Source: Dactylonectria macrodidyma (lineage: Eukaryota; Ascomycota; Sordariomycetes; Hypocreales; Nectriaceae). Taken from it: a stretch of DNA of 64,000 bases. Shown piece by piece: positions 58,258-64,000 of this stretch. The stretch is from assembly GCA_020744425.1 (NCBI GenBank), contig JAGMUV010000009.1, forward strand, positions 1,674,001 to 1,738,000, read 5' to 3'. The translations under genes and the position numbers were made by a program. Numbering within the stretch: position 1 is the first letter of the stretch; each line of letters opens with the position of its first letter. Under the pieces are notes generated by a model, which searched no databases, had not been told where the DNA came from, and saw only the letters and a program-made list of their open reading frames with translations.

Positions 58258-59448
58258 TACCCACTGACACTCTGCAAGGTCGCGGCCCACACACCCGATC
58301 GCCGTACATGGTGTACGAAGTTGCACCATGCCGCTCCAGGTCAGCCCGCCCAAACGGACTGAGCGGGTTCCCCAAAGGGGATCCGCAGATGCAGGACGAG
58401 AGCCACCAGGATAGGACTCTGCGGGTGCGAACTAACAGACGGAAGGGATTTGCGGATCCAGCGCGATAGGCATCGAGACAGGGGAGCGAACAGTACTCAC
58501 ATGACAGGGGTTGGAGGTGCGCGAGACATGGAAAGAATACAGATGGAGGAGAGAGAGACTGGCTGAGAATAAGGGACGATGGAGATGGAGACGTAGGAAA
58601 TATCCGTCCGGACCTTTTGGTGAGAGAGTAGGTAGCCACCTAGAGCCCCCCGTCAAACCAAATCAGGTAGAGACTACGCCAAGCCAAGCCGAACCGATGG
58701 CGATGAGACATAGATGCAAGGCAACTAGAGAGTCTAATCCACGTCTAATATTCCGCAGATGGCGCCACGGATGTTTATGTGTAAAGAACTCCGCATGAGA
58801 TGTGATGACTGTACTATCCGTCTTGCCCGTCTCTCCCTCGCGGATCACGGCGAGGAGACTCGATGGCGGTTCCGTCATCATTCTCACAAGCGGCGTCATC
58901 CCGCTCTACCTCGTCGTGCCGCAAAACTCGCCTCCCCCCCCCTTCCCCCTTTCCACTCTCTTTTATTTCCCCGCAAAAAGAATAATAAGTTGCCTCAAAT
59001 ATCAGGTACCTAGACTAGAATACAAAGTGCAAATTGATGATGTGATGGTGAGGCAGCTACTTGGATACGTGGGTTGGCCTGATTGCCCCACGGGCATGGC
59101 AAATCCTGCCGGGCCAACAACATGCCTCAAGCCTCGACGCTTTGAGCTTACACACTTCAAGTATGTCGCGGTTGCGCACCATTAGACCAATGCAAGCGGT
59201 CCTTGGAGAACAAAGCCTTGTACAGAGTAGGTAGGTGGATGAGTGTGAGGAATTGTGTTGGCTGAGAATGTGTCCATGTGCCCTCCTCTTATCTCTTGCG
59301 CCGCAGCGTTTCTCGGAGATTTTAGTCTGGTTTGGCCCGGGCATGGTCTGGGCTTGGTTGAGGCTGGCCCGCATTCCCATACCGGGTCAGATGGAGGGAG
59401 GGGCCAGTTGGAGCATCATGTCATATCAGATCGGCTATCTCTTTTGTC

Positions 59449-59475
59449 TACCTACCTAGTAGGTACCTACCTACA
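59449..59475. repeat. TACCTACCTAGTAGGTA palindrome
   Basis: A near-perfect palindrome built from TACCTACCTA and TAGGTA units, followed by a second TACCTACCTA. It belongs to the same motif family as the copies upstream of the membrane-protein gene at 3289-3320. Confidence 0.7.
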
Positions 59476-62414
59476 CGCGGATTGGATTTGCCTGGCAATG
59501 AAGTACCTACGTATCAGCACTTATCAGAGGCACCGTCCAACCCACGCAGAGCGGCAACCCAGCAACCGCCACGCAACCCCGCAATGTCTCGGGTTCTGCT
59601 GTATCGCCATGGCTGCAAAAAAACCACGACTCACGGGGGCCTGGACAGTAGCGCAACCACGCTGTAGTGCAACCAAGCAATCGTGGGATACCTTAATCGA
59701 AGACGACACACAAAACCATAACCTTGGCCTACTGGTACATGGAAATAATAGCCCGGCCACCCCCTTCAAAAGGGAACCACGAGCCACCAAACATCGCACA
59801 TCGAGTCAGTGCCCGTCGCCCATTGGCCCATTCACCATCACCGCATGACCTGTGACCACTTGTTCCTGACTGAGTCCCCGATTGGTCTCGTACACACGTC
59901 TCTTGCCTCCTCGTCTGAGTCGTCTGAGCTCTGCTGTGTTGTCTCCTTTCTCTCTTTCTTTCTCCGTGTTTCCTTCTCACGCTCGGATCACTGGACGCAA
60001 CATTAGCCGCAATCCCTGGCCTGCATGCCTCGCCCTTGACTCATTGGACACGCATCTCAGCCTGCGAACCACCTTGCCCATGACACGCTGCTCCGGGATG
60101 GCGTCTTGCTAAGCAGCCGTGAGCCCGTTTCAAAACGACCGTGACGCGTGCAACAAATGCCTCTCCACTCAAACCCCCAAGGCCCGAATCATTCCCATGG
60201 GAAGAGGATGCTCAACGTATGATTTCCCATAACGATTTGTGACCTTTCCCTTTCTCTTCAAGCCTCATCCCACGCCGAGAACGGGCTCCTTCAAACCATC
60301 CCGCCTCGAGACTTGCGTGGGCGAATCACCACTAACACCACCCACACCTCCCACACCACAACCACCCATCATTGCCGTATCATTTCAAACGGTACTACTC
60401 TGTAATTTTTGTACAAACATGCAGTGCCACTCGTAGTTGCCACTCAAGCCACTCCTACATGCTACTCCCACTTGCTGTCCCGTAACTTATGATATATCCC
60501 CTTCCGGGTTCTCGTTGGTGTGTGTGCTTCAAGAGGGGAGAAGCCTTGGCACAAGGGCTTGAATGGTCAGCGTCCCGACCTTGTGCCACCAAATCTGCGA
60601 GCATCTCTCTCCGTCAGACAATCACCACCAGTAGATGGTGTGCAAAACTGTCAGAAAGATGCTGTACATAGTATTCTCGATGCATCTATTATCAAATTTG
60701 GGGCTGTCGGCAGCGGCTAGAACCAGACTGGAGTGGCATCCGGGCTCCAAAACACACTTACACCCCACACCCTCTCCGATGTGACCCTGCGGCATCTGAG
60801 GCCCTTGGCAGCAGACATGAGGATGAACAACTCATCCAGCCACCGGACGATGCGGCGCGTTTTTGGAATAGCCGTCATGAATTTAGGACTTATCAACTGT
60901 CTCCAAGGGTTACGTATGTTCTTATGTGCATAATCCCCTCGTTGGTCGCATCCTTTGAACCAACCGGCCTATTGTGTACGTAGATAGCCTAGTAGCTGGC
61001 ATTATGTCAAGACATGTCATGACTGTGCATCACATCACGACCTTAGTAAATACATTTTCACGGCGCTGTGACTATGCTTCGTATGCGCAGACTGCGGCCC
61101 CATATGCAGCTAAGTGATCGGCAGGCAGCTTTCTTCACCTCGAGCTCCGTCTGAGTCAATCCCATCCGGTTTCATCCACCCCGCTCTCGACATATTGTAA
61201 CACTGCGATGCAATCCTTCCACGTACATGGCAAATGCCGCTCACGAATAATGCTACAGATGTTGTCTGCTAGTTACGCTCAATGACGATGGGTCCTATCG
61301 CCTCCGTCCCCTCAATCACATGTGCGGAGTAAGCGCGTTGCTCTAGTTGTCAGGGTTTCGAGGCTCGCTTGCGATCCTGCTGGACTCCCATGTTTTCTAC
61401 AAGAGGTTCATCCCGCTTGTCAACACATATATGCTGTGAATAATCAGCTGGTTAGGTTCAGCAGCCATAAATCGTTAATTGCATGACGTTTGTTCCACAA
61501 GCCTCCTTGTTATCATGTTCTATGACTCCCCTTCTGCAAAGTAAAATGAAAATGAGCTCTACGGTTAGGTCAAAACTCCGGGTTGGAGTAGTTAGCAGAA
61601 AGATCATGTTGTAAAGGTTCTGCGAATGATAGTAACAATAAATTTCTATTTACATTTTGTTTCTTCAGTTAAAGCAATGCATGGTGTTCGCAGTCTATCA
61701 ATGAAAGCTGTGTCATTGTTCTTGGTGCCTGTGGCTAGGCAAAGTGTATCCCTATCAGGATAGATTCATCTCTAGATCACCATTGTCATTGTGAATGATT
61801 CCTTGAATTCCACAAAGAGAAATCAAGTCACAACTCTCCGACCCCTCTTTGAAGTGTACCTTTGGAGGGTGACTGAGTTGTACGGCGCTTTGCGCATAAT
61901 GCCAGTCAGACACTGCGTCTCAGTATACTTATCGCTTAGCAGCGCCATGTCTCGGTACCATGCCAATGAAGTGAGAACCTCATAGGCTCGGATCTTTGGG
62001 TTGCGCCAAACCGGTATCGGTCCTTTTCGCATCCCCTCATCCAAAACTCGAGTCCCGTTTATGCCCCCGCTCCTCGCTCATCCTTATAGGAATTCCACCT
62101 CCCGTCTCCACGTACGTTGTTCTGCACATTCATCAAGATAAGCAGGATGTTGAGAATGTGCTCTTTTGTATTCGTTTTTACCGACGTGGTATCTAAGCTT
62201 TGTTCCAAGTCGTACACGCCTAACGGCAGCCATCGGACCCTAGACAAAAACGCCTCCCAGAGCTTCGCCGGTTTCTTATCATAATCTCATTCTCGGTACC
62301 CAGTGCCGTTTCTTGGCAGCATGCCCGATTTCTTTTGTGGGAAAACACAATATCCAAGTGCCTTCGGAGCTCGCGCTCAGGTTCCTCTCGGTTGGTGATG
62401 TTCAAGGAGCCATT

Positions 62415-63888
62415 TTAATGGCCCTTGGCCTTCTCCACAGTGGGGAGTTCCTTGATGGCCTCAGCGATGATGCTCAAGCCCTTTCGCAGATCCTCCTCGC
62501 TGATGACCAGGGGCGGCGCGAAACGGATGATGTCGCCGTGGGTCGGCTTGGCCTATGACGCACCAACGTTAGCATGCTATTGACCTCACAGTATCAATAT
62601 GGAACGTACCAAGAGGCCCTTGCTCTTCAGCAGCAGGCAGAGATCCCAAGCTGTTCGCCCAGAGGCAGCCGACTCGTCAATCACGACAGCATTGAGCAGT
62701 CCTTTTCCTCGGATTGTCTTGAGAATGGGTGAGTTAAGTGCAGCAAGGCTGTCACGGAAAATGTTGCCTAGACGGTCGGCCTTGGCTGTCAGATCCTCCT
62801 CTTCCATGATCTCAAGTGCTCGGATAGACACAGCGCATCCTAGGGGGTTTCCGCCATAGGTGGAGCCGTGGGTACCAGGTTCGACGACCAGCATAATCTC
62901 CTTGCTGCTGAGGATGCAGCTCACGGGGTACAGCCCACCTGAGATGGCCTTGCCGAGGGTGATGATATCAGGCTTGATATCAGCCCACTGCGAGCACAGC
63001 ATGCGGCCTGTGCGACCAATACCGGTCTGGATCTCGTCGCAAATGAAGAGGACGTTGTGCTTCTTGCAGAGGGCCTGAACTTGAGCAAGGTACCCCTCAT
63101 CGGGGACCACGACGCCGGCCTCTCCTTGAATGGGCTCGCAGATGAAAGCGGCAGTCTCCTTGCCATGGGCCTCGAGGACCTCCTCTAGATCGGCAATGTT
63201 GTTGTATCGGATGGGCTTACCCGTGGTGGGGTTAAAGGCTCCAATGTTAGGAACATAAGGACCATAGTTGGCTCTCGACTCTGGGTCGACTGAGAGAGTA
63301 ATAGCAGCCATCTGAAACACAAGGTAAAATATTAGTCATTGATGTCTTTGCAGTATTTATCAATTGCCCAAAACCCAGGAAAGGATAACGTACGGTTCGG
63401 CCGTGGAAGTTGTCTTGGACACCAAAGATCCACGCCTTGTCCTGGGGAACGCCCTTGACCTTGTACGCCCACTTGCGAGCGACCTTGATCGCGGTCTCAA
63501 CAGCCTCGGCGCCGGTGCACATGGGCAGAACCATGTCATAGCCAAAAACGCTGCGGACCTTCTCGGCCCATTTGGGGAAGACATCGTTGTGGAAGGCTCG
63601 AGAGCTCAGGGTTAGACGGCTGGCCTGTTCGGTGAGAGCCTTGACAAGCTCGGGGTGGCAATGGCCTTGGTTGACGGCGCTGTAGGCAGAAAGGAAGTCG
63701 AGGTATTGGCGACCTTCGGGATCCCAGACATGGACACCTTGCGCCTTGGCGAAAACGACGGGGAGAGGATGGTAGTTGTGAGCGGCGAACTCATTCTCGG
63801 TGGCAATGGCACCGTCAGTGGAAGCGGAGTGGAATCGCGACTCGGAGCCGTTGGAGGACGCCTTGGTGACGTCTGCGTGGGGGGCCAT
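62415..63888 (-). CDS. CAR2: Ornithine aminotransferase, three exons
   Basis: Exons 63888-63394, 63311-62610 and 62552-62415 join in phase (each intron phase 0; donors GTACGT twice) to give 444 residues. This class III PLP enzyme converts ornithine and 2-oxoglutarate to glutamate semialdehyde and glutamate, in arginine breakdown toward proline. Motifs are: [36 protein letters not shown], the exon 1/2 join [28 protein letters not shown] (222-236), [15 protein letters not shown] (253-267, D257) and [17 protein letters not shown] with the PLP lysine K286, then [13 protein letters not shown]. No mitochondrial leader is obvious, which fits a cytosolic fungal enzyme. The last exon supplies [13 protein letters not shown] and ends in KGH. 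The start MAPHAD is the first ATG. Confidence 0.96.
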
Positions 63889-64000
63889 TGTGACGGTTGA
63901 AGATGGTGGTTGAGGATGGTGGTTGAAGTTGATGAACAGTTCTAGTAATGGTGGGGGGGAAGTGAGGGGCAGCGGTCAAGACTGAAAGTGCAAGTGCTGG
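63889..64000. other. Promoter edge of ornithine aminotransferase
   Basis: The remaining bases are the leader or promoter of the aminotransferase gene. They include a G-rich patch and TGGTGGTTGA repeats near 63904-63925. Confidence 0.5.

Larger units (their letters stand above)
54811..62414. other. 7.6 kb region without a supported gene
   Basis: From the ATG1 start codon to the ornithine aminotransferase stop I find no frame with coding character. The first 1.5 kb is purine-rich on the plus strand (pyrimidine-rich on the ATG1 strand) and may contain a long ATG1 leader. The minus frame at 56275-55511 (254 codons) is Ser/Pro/Arg low-complexity. Further along are GA-rich stretches (56480-56515), TACCTA palindromes (57324-57334 and 59449-59475), a C-rich run (57661-57690), and a 13-base inverted repeat (58165-58177 with 58245-58257). 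The last 2 kb (60.4-62.4) is AT-richer and has only short frames. Confidence 0.55.

Noticed and set aside
59110..59210. tRNA-like segment on the minus strand with a TGGTCTAATGG A-box-like motif
   Set aside because: No good B-box follows, and I could not pair an acceptor stem; a tRNA scan would settle it.
28953..63888. Idea that GABA transaminase and ornithine aminotransferase belong to one metabolic cluster
   Set aside because: They are over 30 kb apart with unrelated housekeeping genes between, and no synthase, transporter or pathway regulator is nearby.
1..64000. Search for transposons, CRISPR arrays and secondary-metabolite genes
   Set aside because: No transposase, reverse transcriptase, terminal repeats, spaced repeat arrays, PKS, NRPS or terpene synthase signatures were seen on either strand.

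Overview
This window is nuclear DNA from a filamentous ascomycete (Pezizomycotina). The gene set and architecture suggest Sordariomycetes, probably Hypocreales, but that placement is inference. The evidence is short (about 45-130 nt) GT-AG introns with CTNAC branch sites, fungal-type proteins (Atg1, Set2 with AWS/SET/WW/SRI, Cog1, Sas10/Utp3, Aos1, Zn2Cys6), moderate GC, and many intergenic TACCTAGGTA-type palindromes. Most genes were assembled by hand by joining exons so that reading phase and conserved motifs continue across each intron.

Layout. 1-10.7 kb: the 5' end of a Ser/Pro-rich protein running off the left edge (-), a five-helix membrane protein (+), a conserved 536-residue protein of unknown function (-), and the SUMO E1 subunit Aos1 (+). 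11.7-15.7 kb: a long RGG-rich nuclear-type protein (-) with an in-frame TAG followed by 184 more open codons. 18-22.8 kb: the 25S rRNA methyltransferase Bmt5 (+) facing the H3K36 methyltransferase Set2 (-). 26.7-35.7 kb: a small unknown protein (+), mitochondrial GABA transaminase (-) and a vesicular CLC chloride/proton exchanger (-). 37.4-43.4 kb: Sas10/Utp3 (+), Cog1 (+) and a peroxisomal enoyl-CoA isomerase (-). 44-50.8 kb: RNA polymerase I subunit A49 (-), the 25-residue ribosomal protein eL41 (-), an FHA-domain protein kinase (+) and a Zn2Cys6 protein (-). 51.7-54.8 kb: the autophagy kinase Atg1 (-). 54.8-62.4 kb: about 7.6 kb with no gene I can support. 62.4-63.9 kb: ornithine aminotransferase (-).

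The genes are mostly housekeeping and do not form a metabolic cluster. Four (Bmt5, Sas10/Utp3, A49, eL41) serve ribosome production. Atg1, Cog1 and the CLC serve the endomembrane system. The two class III aminotransferases are over 30 kb apart and serve nitrogen catabolism. I found no convincing mobile element, CRISPR array or tRNA. The observations most worth follow-up are the in-frame stop in the RGG gene, the split eL41 micro-gene with its 5'-UTR intron, four poly-G tracts all on the same strand, a possible missed small membrane-protein gene upstream of AOS1, and the 7.6 kb gene-free block upstream of ATG1.
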